Shown: positions 36,399-45,633, counted from the stretch's first letter. The stretch is 64,000 nt of DNA from Roseivirga sp. (GCA_021404565.1 JAAWWF010000006.1:248001-312000); one strand, 5' to 3'. Notes: a model not told the origin generated them from the sequence alone. Translations and numbers: made by a program.

Positions 36399-37439
36399 AT
36401 GCATGTGGCTAATAAAAACGGGCTGACCGTTTTTATGCATGTAGGTTTTTGGTCTCTGGTGTTTTTATGGCCGCTGCTTTCCTTAGATGATAACGTACAA
36501 AGACAGCATATCGTCAACCGAAATTGGCTATCTACTCTAAGCCTCTTTGCCGTTTTTTATATCAACTATTTCATTTTAGTTAATCAATACTTTTTCAAAT
36601 CGAAGAAGGTCCTGTTTTACTTCTTGAATATCGTCTTGATTGTTGGTATTATATTTTCGGCCAAATACTTTCGTGAATTGGATGTCTTCAGCCCTTCCTT
36701 AAATGGAGTCAGACAAAGAGAGATTAACACAGGCACAATGCCTTATATGCAAATGGTCTTGTCCATGGTCTTAAGTATAGGCATGTGTGTCGGTTTAAAA
36801 ACCAGTAAGGAAAGGAATAGGAACGAGTTAATCTTGCAGGAGGTAAAGCAAACCCAATTGAATGCTGAAATCAAATATCTCAGGTATCAAATTCAACCTC
36901 ATTTCCTGTTCAATACTTTAAACAATATCTACTCCCTAATTGATAGCGCCCCCGCTACAGCCAAAACGTCTATCCACAGCCTGAGTAAAATGATGCGCTA
37001 TTTGCTTCATGATGCTGGTACAAACAAAGTACCTCTTGTGAAAGAAATCGACTTTCTAGAACGTTATATCGAGCTGATGCAACTAAGAGTATCGGTCAAT
37101 TTAAGCTTGGAAAAAAGCTTCCCCATTATTAACCAGCCCATCCAGATAGCACCTCTTCTGCTCGTTTCGTTTATTGAAAATGCCTTTAAGCACGGAATTG
37201 ATGCAGTACAGCCAAGTCATATAAAGGTCAAGCTGACGATTGAAAATGATGCCATTTATTATAGGGTGGTCAACTCCTCCTTTTCACAAAATGAGACCAA
37301 CACAGATTCTGGCATTGGATCGGAAAATTTAAGAAAGAGACTTGAATTGTTGTACCCGGATAGATTTGAACTGAAAGAGCAAGAGCAAGACAATCGCTAT
37401 ACCGCCACCTTAATACTTAAATTAATAGATAATGATTAG
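36399..37439 (+). CDS. LytS-type sensor histidine kinase
   Basis: 346 residues from the ATG at 36399; the open frame starts 12 codons earlier at a TTG. Four hydrophobic helices fill about residues 10-140, then the His_kinase domain (PF06580) with the phosphoacceptor motif QPHFLFNTLNNIYS and a C-terminal ATPase domain containing the N box FIENAFKHG and the glycine motif GIGSENLRKRLELLY. Its stop overlaps the response regulator start by 8 bases. These genes form a LytS/LytR pair; the signal is unknown. The region is lower in GC than the flanks. Confidence 0.93.
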   Translation: MHVANKNGLTVFMHVGFWSLVFLWPLLSLDDNVQRQHIVNRNWLSTLSLFAVFYINYFILVNQYFFKSKKVLFYFLNIVLIVGIIFSAKYFRELDVFSPSLNGVRQREINTGTMPYMQMVLSMVLSIGMCVGLKTSKERNRNELILQEVKQTQLNAEIKYLRYQIQPHFLFNTLNNIYSLIDSAPATAKTSIHSLSKMMRYLLHDAGTNKVPLVKEIDFLERYIELMQLRVSVNLSLEKSFPIINQPIQIAPLLLVSFIENAFKHGIDAVQPSHIKVKLTIENDAIYYRVVNSSFSQNETNTDSGIGSENLRKRLELLYPDRFELKEQEQDNRYTATLILKLIDND

Positions 37440-38151
37440 ATGCTTGCTGGTTGATGATGAACCTTTGGCCCTTGATCTATTGGAGGGTTATGTAAACGAT
37501 ACTCCTTTTTTAACGTTGGTGGCAAAATGTAGCAATGCGATTTCGGCCATTGAGAAAATGGACGAAGAGGATGTTGACCTGATTTTTACGGACATCCAAA
37601 TGCCCAACTTATCGGGGATGGAATTTTCGAAAATGATTTTGAATCAGGGAGCAAAAATCATTTTCACTACTGCCTTTGAAGGGTTTGCCTTGGAAAGCTA
37701 TAAAGTGAATGCAGTAGACTATTTGGTCAAGCCCATCAGTTATCCCGAGTTCTTTTCCGCTGCGAATAAAGCAAAAAAGCAAATTTCAAGTCAGTCAACA
37801 CCTACAAAGGGGACAAGCCAGGATGAAGATTACATCTTTGTCAAATCCGAATACAAGTTGATCAAAATAGTGCTGAAAGACCTGATCTACGTTGAAGGCC
37901 TAAAAGACTATTTAAAGTTTTACACTGTCAATTCAGAAAAGCCAATCATGTCTTTAAAAAGTATGAAATCTTTAGAAGAAGAACTTCCTGGCAAAGACTT
38001 TATGAGGGTGCATCGTTCATTTATGGTGAACTTGAAAAAAGTAACCACCATAGATCGTAGTCGCATTGTATTTGGCAATAAGTACATTCCTGTTTCAGAA
38101 AAACATAAAGATGCTTTTCAGAAATTTATCGATTCTGATTTTTCGAAATAG
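37432..38151 (+). CDS. LytTR-family response regulator
   Basis: 239 residues. The receiver domain (2-120) carries the acidic pocket Asp8-Asp9, phosphoacceptor Asp54 (FTDIQMPNLSG) and the conserved Lys in VKPISY. A LytTR DNA-binding domain follows from about 140 (FVKSEYKLIKIVLKDLIYVE, then FMRVHRSFMVNLKKV). It is translationally coupled to the kinase by an 8-base overlap. The likely target is the serine hydrolase gene 119 bases downstream or its own operon, as inference from position. Confidence 0.94.
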   Translation: MIRCLLVDDEPLALDLLEGYVNDTPFLTLVAKCSNAISAIEKMDEEDVDLIFTDIQMPNLSGMEFSKMILNQGAKIIFTTAFEGFALESYKVNAVDYLVKPISYPEFFSAANKAKKQISSQSTPTKGTSQDEDYIFVKSEYKLIKIVLKDLIYVEGLKDYLKFYTVNSEKPIMSLKSMKSLEEELPGKDFMRVHRSFMVNLKKVTTIDRSRIVFGNKYIPVSEKHKDAFQKFIDSDFSK

Positions 38152-38270
38152 ACAAAATCTATCAAAACGTCTATAACATCTCCCTGTACATCCATTTCTT
38201 TTTAGTCAGCACTTAGTCCTATGCAAGTTTGTGGCTCAACAACTAGCAATAACGCTTTAATCAAAAAGAC

Positions 38271-39941
38271 ATGATGAAAAAAACTTTGATAGTACTGAGT
38301 TTTATCCTTTGCGCCTCCAGCGCCAATGCTCAACTCGGTAAAACAGAATATGAAAAGATTGACAGTCTGTTTTTGGACTGGAACAAACCCAATAATCCAG
38401 GAGGTTCCATAGGCATTGTCAAAGAGGGGGAGGTAGTTTTTTCCAAGGCATATGGACTGGCAAGTTTAGAGTACTTGGTACCAAATACGAGAGAGACAAT
38501 ATTCAATATTGGATCCATTTCTAAACAATTCACTGCTATAGGAATTATAAAACTGGCTTTAGAAGGAAAACTCTCAATAGAGGACGATATCCGAAAGTAC
38601 ATGCCTGATCTGCCTGACTTAGGAGAAACAGTAACCATTCGTCATATGCTGCACCATACCAGTGGTTTAAGGAGTTTTCATGCGTTGTTGGACCTTGCAG
38701 GTTGGAGGTTTGACGACTCAAGAGACAATGAAGACCTCTATCGATTTATGCTAAAGCAACGAGGATTAAATTTCAAACCAGGAAGCGAGTTTGGTTATAG
38801 CAATACCAACTATATGTTGATGGTCAATATCATTGAAAAGGTGACAAGTGAAAAATTTCCGGAATGGATGAAAAAGGAAATATTTCAACCTCTGGGAATG
38901 ATAAACACCTATATCGAAGAAGATTATATGAGTGTTGCCTCAAATAATGCTACTTCTTACTATACCAATCGAAGCAATGACCTTTTTAGGGCTGCCCCGC
39001 ATTGGGGGTATGTCGGTTCAGCAAACGTGCATTCTACGACTACTGATTTACTGAAGTGGTTAGGGAATTTCAATAACCCTCAAACTGGCTGGGAGACTCA
39101 TTTTGAAATGTTGATCACCCAAGATCAACTGACTGACGGAGGTATAAACAACTACGCTTTTGGCGTATTAGTGAATGATAATAAAGGCATTAAAAGTATT
39201 GAACACAGTGGAGCTACGGGCGGCTATATCTCAAACATGGCAACTTATCCGGAAGAGAATTTAAGCTTTGTTATTCTAACTAATTTCCAAAGTTCAAATG
39301 TGCGTCAAAAATCTGCTGACCTCTTTAATATTCTCTTGGGCGACCAGGTGAAAAGCAAAAAAGCACTTGACCAGCAGAATTTTAAAGCAGTCAATCTTTC
39401 AGAAAAAGACTTGAAAAAATTTGAGGGGTCTTACTGGGATGATATACGAAATTTTGAACGCCAAATTTTACTCAAGAATGACACCTTGAGATACTCTATT
39501 CCCGGTCGCAGAGATTATGCAATGGTGCCAGTTGGTAATAATGAATTCCAAAGATTGGGTGGCCGTGAGGAAACTAATATTAGATTTGACATATCTGGAA
39601 AAACGTCCAATATGATCATCACATGGAGCAATGGAGATGTTTATAAATCTCAACGCTTTGAGCCTGTCGTTTCCAGCAAGGAAGAATTGAAAGCTTATGC
39701 AGGGACATTTTACAGCCCTGAAGTTGAAAGCGCATATACCATATCTTTTGATGGAGAGAAATTAACTGGCTATCATTCTCGACATGGAGATTTCTCAATG
39801 AAAAGGGTCCGAAAAGATATTTTGGAAGGGCGTGGGCCACTGCGAAATGTTAAGTTCCAAAAAAATAAAAAAGGAGAAATAACGGGGATCTTCGTTTCTA
39901 ATGGAAGGGTTAGAAATCTTTGGTTTAAAAAACAGGAATAG
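38271..39941 (+). CDS. Serine beta-lactamase-fold hydrolase (class C/esterase type)
   Basis: 556 residues with a signal peptide ending ANAQ (about 1-21). The penicillin-binding fold motifs are the SxxK tetrad SISK (Ser82, Lys85), YSN in FGYSNTNY and HSG in EHSGATGGY. A C-terminal extension of about 190 residues is beta-rich (lipocalin-like). Such proteins are more often D-amino-acid peptidases or esterases than drug-resistance enzymes. It follows the LytTR regulator on the same strand, and the AT-rich base use matches that pair. Confidence 0.9.
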   Translation: MMKKTLIVLSFILCASSANAQLGKTEYEKIDSLFLDWNKPNNPGGSIGIVKEGEVVFSKAYGLASLEYLVPNTRETIFNIGSISKQFTAIGIIKLALEGKLSIEDDIRKYMPDLPDLGETVTIRHMLHHTSGLRSFHALLDLAGWRFDDSRDNEDLYRFMLKQRGLNFKPGSEFGYSNTNYMLMVNIIEKVTSEKFPEWMKKEIFQPLGMINTYIEEDYMSVASNNATSYYTNRSNDLFRAAPHWGYVGSANVHSTTTDLLKWLGNFNNPQTGWETHFEMLITQDQLTDGGINNYAFGVLVNDNKGIKSIEHSGATGGYISNMATYPEENLSFVILTNFQSSNVRQKSADLFNILLGDQVKSKKALDQQNFKAVNLSEKDLKKFEGSYWDDIRNFERQILLKNDTLRYSIPGRRDYAMVPVGNNEFQRLGGREETNIRFDISGKTSNMIITWSNGDVYKSQRFEPVVSSKEELKAYAGTFYSPEVESAYTISFDGEKLTGYHSRHGDFSMKRVRKDILEGRGPLRNVKFQKNKKGEITGIFVSNGRVRNLWFKKQE

Positions 39942-40179
39942 ATTCATTGTCTGTTTTTAAGAATTTCTTAATTATTTCCCTTCGGGATATGAAGTCTGTT
40001 TGAAATCAACTAGTACAAATCAATGCAGAAGAATAGATAATGAGTGGTGAATTTTTTTAAAGTGAAACTGAGACTTACTTATGTTTAGTAAAAAAAGAGC
40101 TATCATGAGATAGAGCCAAAAAATGAACAAAGATTCGGATAAATCATTGCCTTAGCTCTAATGAATTCACGCATTCCAC

Positions 40180-40818
40180 ATGAGATATCTTGCAGTACTC
40201 GTTCTATCCTTTCTCACTATGACCTGTAGCAGTCAGAAGAAGGCTTTGCTCAATCCTGCTTCGCCAGAATGGACCAAGTCGGCTCCTGATAGTTTTGTAG
40301 TGAAAGTGGAAACGAGCAAGGGAGATTTTGAACTTACTATAACAAGAGATTTTGCGCCCATTGGGGCAGATCGTTTCTACAACCTAGTAAGGCTTGGTTA
40401 TTATGATAATGCTCGTTTTCATCGGGTAGTGCCGGGCTTTATTGTTCAGTTTGGCCTGGCAGGGAAGCCGGAGGTTAGTCAGATATGGATGAACGAACCT
40501 ATTACCGATGATGTGAATAAAATCAGTAACGAGAGAGGCACTATTGCCTTTGCCTTTACAGAATCGGGCACTCGTACCACCCAGCTTTATATCAATACGG
40601 TAGATAATTCACGACTCGATGCCCAGGGCTTTGCACCCTTAGGGAGGGTGACCAGGGGAATGGAGGTAGTGGACCAACTGTACTCTGGTTATGGCGAAAA
40701 TTCAGGTGGAGGAGTACGCAGAGGTGATCAAAGTAAGATTGTGGCCGAGGGGAATGTTTATCTGGACAGGGAGTTCCCCAGGCTAGATCGAATTATCAGG
40801 GCCTATATTGTAAAGTAG
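40180..40818 (+). CDS. Cyclophilin-type peptidyl-prolyl isomerase lipoprotein
   Basis: 212 residues; signal peptide with lipobox TMTCSS (Cys near 16). The cyclophilin domain spans about 45-210: VVKVETSKGDFELTITRDFA, FYNLVRLGYYDNARFHRVVP (with the catalytic Arg), IAFAFTESGTRTTQLYINT and LDAQGFAPLGRV. It catalyses cis-trans isomerisation of proline bonds during envelope protein folding. It lies alone, with the next gene 64 bases downstream on the same strand. Confidence 0.93.
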   Translation: MRYLAVLVLSFLTMTCSSQKKALLNPASPEWTKSAPDSFVVKVETSKGDFELTITRDFAPIGADRFYNLVRLGYYDNARFHRVVPGFIVQFGLAGKPEVSQIWMNEPITDDVNKISNERGTIAFAFTESGTRTTQLYINTVDNSRLDAQGFAPLGRVTRGMEVVDQLYSGYGENSGGGVRRGDQSKIVAEGNVYLDREFPRLDRIIRAYIVK

Positions 40819-40882
40819 TTAAGCAGGGCTGTTGATCTCTGCCTGATATTTCTGTACTTAGAAAATCGATCGAATTGCAATC

Positions 40883-41311
40883 ATGAAAAACACACTTTCC
40901 CCTTTAAAAACACTTTTTTCACTCTGTCTCATGTCGTTCACTCTAGTTAGCGCCTGCGATCATGGCGAAGGACATTCAGATAATGATTCAGAAAAAGCAA
41001 TGCCTGAAAAACAATTGAGACATGTAGTACTCTTTAAATTTAAAGAAGGTGCCGACCCTGCAGCTATCAAAAAGGCAGAGGATGCTTTTATGGCATTGCC
41101 AGCTAAGATTCCGGAGATCAAGGGCTTTGAGTGGGGACTGAACAACAGCCCGGAGGGCCTGGAAAAAGGCTTTACTCATTGTTACTTCCTTACCTTCAAT
41201 AGCGAAGAAGACAGGGCCATCTACTTGCCGCACCCTGACCATCAGGCTTTTGGTAAGCTATTGGGTGATATTCTTGATGATGTGCTGGTGGTAGATTACT
41301 GGAATAAATAG
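40883..41311 (+). CDS. Dabb (stress-responsive alpha/beta barrel) lipoprotein
   Basis: 142 residues; signal peptide with lipobox LVSAC (Cys near 24) and a short acidic linker. The Dabb domain begins RHVVLFKFKEGADPAAIKKA and contains FEWGLNNSPEG and YLPHPDHQAFGKLL. Dabb proteins form dimeric ferredoxin-like barrels of poorly known function. An outer-membrane or periplasmic lipid-anchored location is predicted from the lipobox. Confidence 0.9.
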   Translation: MKNTLSPLKTLFSLCLMSFTLVSACDHGEGHSDNDSEKAMPEKQLRHVVLFKFKEGADPAAIKKAEDAFMALPAKIPEIKGFEWGLNNSPEGLEKGFTHCYFLTFNSEEDRAIYLPHPDHQAFGKLLGDILDDVLVVDYWNK

Positions 41312-41332
41312 CGTTTACCAATTTCTGACTTG

Positions 41333-42049
41333 ATGAAATCCGAAGAATTACGTCTTTCCGACAATCAGGATAAGGTACTGATTCTAAAGGCCCAAATAAA
41401 GGGACTGCAGGAGGAATTGCGGGCTGTTGAGCAAAAAACAGTGACTTTTGAGAACATTCTCAGAACGGAATTAGGTAGCATGTTGATAGAAGTTCAGGAA
41501 CTGACCGTTTTGTACAAGCAGCAAAAGCAGGCGAAGAAGACAAAGCGTCAGGAGCAAAAGAAAAGAGGGAAGAACTACAAAGCCCCTGTAGGATTAAAAT
41601 CTATTTCACAACAGCCCGAAATACAGTCTCAGAAAGTTGAAGATAAAGAAATGAAGCGCCTGTACCGGGAGGCCATGCTGCATGTACATCCGGATAAATT
41701 TTCTATGCAGGAAGAGAAAATGGACCTGGCCACCGAAGTGACTACCCGGTTAATTGATATCTATCAGTCAGGAGATTTGAAGGCACTGGCCTCTTATCAC
41801 CGATATATCTTTAGCGGTAATGCACTGGAAGGAGTGGAGCATGAAACTGTATCAGGAGATATGCTCGGCCCAAAAGACGATTACCTGGAAAAGGAGATTG
41901 AGCGATTAGAGCAGGAATTGGCTGATGCCAAAAAACAACAAACCTATAAGGTGCTTACTGAGTACGATGACCCATTGACTTTTCTGGAGGAGTTAAGGGT
42001 TTATTACAGAGATCGAATCGCTAAACTAAGAAGGCGGACAAGGACATGA
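41333..42049 (+). CDS. Coiled-coil protein with J-like domain
   Basis: 238 residues from the ATG at 41333, which is preceded by a TTG. An N-terminal coiled coil (about 10-60) and a basic KKTKRQEQKKRG segment precede a divergent J domain (about 105-165) with RLYREAMLHVHPDKF, so the HPD motif needed to stimulate Hsp70 ATPase is intact. A second coiled coil (DDYLEKEIERLEQELADAKK) lies near 182-204. It may recruit DnaK to a specific client. No dnaK or grpE gene is nearby. Confidence 0.82.
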   Translation: MKSEELRLSDNQDKVLILKAQIKGLQEELRAVEQKTVTFENILRTELGSMLIEVQELTVLYKQQKQAKKTKRQEQKKRGKNYKAPVGLKSISQQPEIQSQKVEDKEMKRLYREAMLHVHPDKFSMQEEKMDLATEVTTRLIDIYQSGDLKALASYHRYIFSGNALEGVEHETVSGDMLGPKDDYLEKEIERLEQELADAKKQQTYKVLTEYDDPLTFLEELRVYYRDRIAKLRRRTRT

Positions 42050-42069
42050 AGAGGGGAACTGGTAAATTG

Positions 42070-42104
42070 TATTGGGTATTGGGTATTGGGTATTGGGTAT
42101 TGGG
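42070..42104. repeat. TATTGGG tandem repeat
   Basis: Five perfect copies of the 7-mer TATTGGG run from 42070 to 42104. Decayed copies continue to about 42140 (TATTGCG, TATCAGG). The array fills the gap between convergent stops at 42049 and 42148. The five GGG tracts on the plus strand could form a G-quadruplex. Confidence 0.9.
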
Positions 42105-42147
42105 TATGGAGTAATTAGTATTGCGTATCAGGTACTGGGATGGGGGA

Positions 42148-42381
42148 TTAGGCATTTGGCTTTTTCCAGAGTTGTCCCTCTTTTTTGATCAGACAATGAT
42201 AACATCCACTGTATTTACCGTCAATATTGTACCAGACATGTGAAGCGCCCACATTTTCACAGTTTGATTTTTTCCCGGCCAGACCCAGATTGATCAAGAA
42301 CCAAGGCAAGCTGCCCCTTATATGCGTTCTCCAGGCATATGGATGCTTTTCGCCATTCCAGGTATTTATTTTCTTATCCAT
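42148..42381 (-). CDS. Small Cys-containing protein next to phosphatase gene
   Basis: 77 residues, basic, no signal peptide. It contains PWFLINLGLAGKKSNCENVG and, near the end, YSGCYHC with a CxxC pair; together with Cys41 and His residues a metal site is possible but not shown. The start overlaps the phosphatase stop by 8 bases, supporting translation. I do not recognise the family. Confidence 0.65.
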   Translation of the reverse strand: MDKKINTWNGEKHPYAWRTHIRGSLPWFLINLGLAGKKSNCENVGASHVWYNIDGKYSGCYHCLIKKEGQLWKKPNA

Positions 42382-42805
42382 TTCTTTTCATAAAATCGGT
42401 CCAGATGTAATTGGGCTGCCAGATTTCTTCCATCGCTCTTCGGGCTTCTGCCTTATCATGACCCAGTACTTTGGTTCGGTACATAAATACAAAGCTGGAA
42501 ACGCGCCAGTTGAGCGCACAATGGATGTGAACACCTTTTTTTTGAGCATGCAGGTCCATTAGGGAAGAAAAGAGTGCAAACTGTTCATCTTTGGGGTCTT
42601 CCCACACTACAGGAATATGCACGTAGTTCATATCGTTCTCAGAAACCAGTTGCCCCTCATTGGCAAGGGCTCCCTTTGAGTCAGGCATGGCCAGGTTAAT
42701 CACCGTTTCAACTCCCAGGGCTTTAATCTGAGAAAATTCTTCTTCTTTTGGCTGGCCTGAAGTATGGATATGGTTGGTGATTTTTCTATAGTTGATTATG
42801 CTCAT
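42374..42805 (-). CDS. Cysteine-based protein phosphatase family protein
   Basis: 143 residues of the dual-specificity/beta-lactamase-hydrolase-like phosphatase fold: IHTSGQPKEEEFSQIKALGV (13-32), ETVINLAMPDS and the P-loop VHIHCALNWRVSSFV. The loop holds Cys96 and Arg101 with four residues between, one fewer than the classic CX5R. Glu69-Asp70 in VVWEDP could serve as the general acid. The substrate is unknown. It overlaps the small protein that follows. Confidence 0.8.
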   Translation of the reverse strand: MSIINYRKITNHIHTSGQPKEEEFSQIKALGVETVINLAMPDSKGALANEGQLVSENDMNYVHIPVVWEDPKDEQFALFSSLMDLHAQKKGVHIHCALNWRVSSFVFMYRTKVLGHDKAEARRAMEEIWQPNYIWTDFMKRNG

Positions 42806-42833
42806 TGTGGGAGTTGATTTAAGAGTTGAGGGT

Positions 42834-43292
42834 TTACTTTTTACAACCTTCTCTTTTTACGGAATAAGTGAGCGAAGTGATTTTCCAATCTGCCTTTTCT
42901 TTGATCAAAGTAAAGGTTTCATAACCACAGTGAGAAAACTTATCGTTGATCCAGAAATCGTACGGGCCGCTGACTTGAGCAATGTGGTCTGTAACAGTAA
43001 TGGATATCTGGCCTTCCCGAAAGCGTTCTTTGAGCCTGTCTTTTCCAAAGTTTCCTTTAAGTGGTGATGAACCGGTGGTGGTCGAGTCGCCTGTTACAAC
43101 AATACGGTAAGAGTAGGCGTTTTGTGTCATCAGGGCATCAAAAGCCGCAGCGTTCCGGTCGTCTATCGCTTGCATAAAGGCATCGATCACTGTCATCACC
43201 TCCTTTTGGGGAGTGGTGGCCTCTTGAGCAAAAGTGTTTGAACAGAATAGTAATGAGCTAAGTATTATAAGGGATTTGTATTGCAGGTCCAT
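42834..43292 (-). CDS. Exported NTF2-like (SnoaL-type) protein
   Basis: 152 residues with a signal peptide ending TFAQ (about 1-22). The rest is one NTF2-like cone fold: VIDAFMQAIDDRNAAAFDAL, then repeated strands ending with GYETFTLIKEKADWKITSL. Such domains bind small ligands or act as isomerases, and no active site can be assigned. It is 28 bases upstream of the phosphatase gene on the same strand. Confidence 0.83.
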   Translation of the reverse strand: MDLQYKSLIILSSLLFCSNTFAQEATTPQKEVMTVIDAFMQAIDDRNAAAFDALMTQNAYSYRIVVTGDSTTTGSSPLKGNFGKDRLKERFREGQISITVTDHIAQVSGPYDFWINDKFSHCGYETFTLIKEKADWKITSLTYSVKREGCKK

Positions 43293-43417
43293 GGACTAAA
43301 GATATCCATCTATGGCATAACATCAGCCTTTCTTGAGTTTTCTGATGGGCGGATCAACCTCAACTCTTAGGTTCCGTTACTCAATGCGCGATGATTTATT
43401 TCCGCTAACTTTCTCTC

Positions 43418-44575
43418 ATGTCAGAAATTTCGGTTGATATCTGGTCTCTGCTATTGGCGGCAAGTGCTGTTCAGGGCATAGTCATGGGGGTATTATTGCT
43501 AAGCAACAGAACCCAGCAACAGGCGAATCGCATGCTTACATGCCTGCTGCTGCTGATTATCTGGGTTCAGATTGAGTTTTTAATGGTGCGTTCTGCCAGG
43601 GAGGTAGACTTCAACCTGTTTTATGGTACGCGACATGGTGTCTGGCTGGCACTGGGCCCTTTGTTATATCTCTATATCAGCTCCTTTACATCCGATCGTT
43701 TCAGGTTCAGGCCCGGTTATCTTCTGCATTTTATTCCCTTCACTGTGTTTACCATGCTGTTGCCGCTGTTATTTGCCGAGGCCATTCCCGAGCAGGGTAA
43801 ATATTACGGTATGCTGAGCGTGATGAGAAGCTCACCTGAGGGGCTCACACCATTGCAGATGTTTTATGGCTTCTTGTTCTTTCTACAGTTTATCCATGCT
43901 GGATTCTATGCCTTTTTTGGGATTAGAGCCCTGAGGAACTTTACCATTAACCAGGGTGCTGGCATTATGATTAAAACAGCCCGCCTGCGCTGGATGAAAA
44001 GGTATACCATCATCTTTGGCTCGATTTTACTGATGTGTCTGGTCTATTTTTCCGTATTGTTCTATTCCAGTATTTATGAGCGCTGGATGGATTATTTGTT
44101 GATTCTGCCCACGACCATCTGGATGTATATGTTGGCTTTTAATGCCTATAAAAATCCGTTTCTATTCAGAGACGATCTGAAATATGCCTTAAGTCAAAAG
44201 AAGTACGCAAAATCGACATTGGATGGAGGCCTGGCGGATAGGTACGAACAAATTATCATCAGATACCTGGAGGAGGAAAAAGCCTATCGTAACCCAGGAA
44301 TGAAGCTGTCTGATTTATCCGCTGCATTGGAGGTAGCTCCCCACGATTTATCACAGGTGATCAATCAGCGTTTTGAATGCAACTTTAACGAACTCATCAA
44401 TCGCTATCGGGTGAAGGAGGCACGGGAGCTGTTGGCTGATCACTCGAATGATCTCAATATGCTTGAGGTAGCCTATGCCGTGGGCTTTAACAACAAGGCT
44501 TCGTTTAACAATTATTTTAAGAAAATCACAGGCTCCACGCCTTCACACTATCGTAAGAATGGCAAGAATAAGTAA
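43418..44575 (+). CDS. AraC-family regulator with membrane-spanning N-terminus
   Basis: 385 residues. Seven hydrophobic helices lie in about 8-245 (LLLAASAVQGIVMGVLLLSN is the first), and the AraC HTH pair in about 280-380 has LEVAYAVGFNNKASFNNYFK followed by ITGSTPSHYRK. This is the second regulator of this architecture in the window. It immediately precedes the YceI-TPR gene on the same strand (72 bases), the most likely target by position. Confidence 0.9.
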   Translation: MSEISVDIWSLLLAASAVQGIVMGVLLLSNRTQQQANRMLTCLLLLIIWVQIEFLMVRSAREVDFNLFYGTRHGVWLALGPLLYLYISSFTSDRFRFRPGYLLHFIPFTVFTMLLPLLFAEAIPEQGKYYGMLSVMRSSPEGLTPLQMFYGFLFFLQFIHAGFYAFFGIRALRNFTINQGAGIMIKTARLRWMKRYTIIFGSILLMCLVYFSVLFYSSIYERWMDYLLILPTTIWMYMLAFNAYKNPFLFRDDLKYALSQKKYAKSTLDGGLADRYEQIIIRYLEEEKAYRNPGMKLSDLSAALEVAPHDLSQVINQRFECNFNELINRYRVKEARELLADHSNDLNMLEVAYAVGFNNKASFNNYFKKITGSTPSHYRKNGKNK

Positions 44576-44647
44576 ATCTTTATAAGAATAGGCGATTTTA
44601 CTTAGCCATTGATCCTTTTTGTCCTCAGTTCAAAAACAAAAAAGATC

Positions 44648-45589
44648 ATGATTCGAAAGACAATTACACTACTTACCTGTTTACTACTTCCCGCATTCGC
44701 TCAGGCCCAGGTTAAAGCCTATCCGGTAGATTCCTGGCATTCCAGCATTTCATTCAGTGCCCGATTTGGTGGGCTGGTACCAGTGCGTGGTAGCTTCGAT
44801 CAATTTTCCGGTACGGTACTGCTCGATGAAAGCGACCTTACCAAAACCTCCGCTACCATTTTTATTGCTGCTGCCAGTATCGATACGGGTCTGGGTATGA
44901 GAGATAACCACCTTAAAAGCGATGACTTTTTTGATGTAGAGAAACACCCTCAGCTCAGTTTTTCCAGCACGCGGGTGATCATAGAAAATAATGCATTGGT
45001 AATGGAAGGAATACTGAGAATGCATGGTGTGGCTAAGGAGGTGAGGATACCCTTTGTACTGGCCCACGGTGAGCAGCCTGATCCATGGAAGAATTTCAGA
45101 ATTACCCTGCAGGGAACGTTGGAGCTCAATCGCCTGGACTTTGGCATAGGAGAAGGTCAGGATACCATAGGGGAGACGATCACTATCGACCTGGTCATTT
45201 CCGCCCGGATTTTTAATACTGAGACCATCGCCCTTTTTAATCGCCCTTTTGGTATAGAGATGATGAAGGCTTTTAAGGAGGGAGGCACAGAAGCAGGAAG
45301 AAAGGCATATGAAAAGCTTAAGGCATCAGGAGATAAAGATGCTGTGAAACCCGGGAGCTTTGAGTTCCTGCATCTGAAACTAAAGCAGACGGGGCACATT
45401 CGGGAAAGCCTGCTGGCCGCTGAATTCTTTGTGGAGATTTTCCCAGAGGATGCTGAAGCTCAGAGCTTACTAGGTTATGCGTATTATGAGCATAAGGACC
45501 TGGAAAAGGCAGGGAATACCTTTCAAAAAGCATTAGCGCTGGATGAAAAGGAAAGCCTGGCCCTGGAAATGCTTAAGGTGCTGAAATAA
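44648..45589 (+). CDS. YceI-like lipid-binding domain fused to TPR segment
   Basis: 313 residues from the ATG at 44648; the open frame extends 13 codons upstream. The signal peptide ends FAQAQ. The YceI domain (about 20-185) shows VDSWHSSISFSARFGGLVPV, FDVEKHPQLSFSSTRV and an MHGVAKEVRIPF strand; it is a beta barrel that binds isoprenoid or fatty lipids. From about 225 the chain becomes helical with TPR-like repeats (LLGYAYYEHKDLEKAGNTFQ). The typical family member stops at about 190 residues, so the C-terminal extension is unusual. Confidence 0.85.
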   Translation: MIRKTITLLTCLLLPAFAQAQVKAYPVDSWHSSISFSARFGGLVPVRGSFDQFSGTVLLDESDLTKTSATIFIAAASIDTGLGMRDNHLKSDDFFDVEKHPQLSFSSTRVIIENNALVMEGILRMHGVAKEVRIPFVLAHGEQPDPWKNFRITLQGTLELNRLDFGIGEGQDTIGETITIDLVISARIFNTETIALFNRPFGIEMMKAFKEGGTEAGRKAYEKLKASGDKDAVKPGSFEFLHLKLKQTGHIRESLLAAEFFVEIFPEDAEAQSLLGYAYYEHKDLEKAGNTFQKALALDEKESLALEMLKVLK

Positions 45590-45633
45590 AATTCCCTTGT
45601 TGAAGCTAGATGTCGAGTGGGCTGGTAGAAGAT

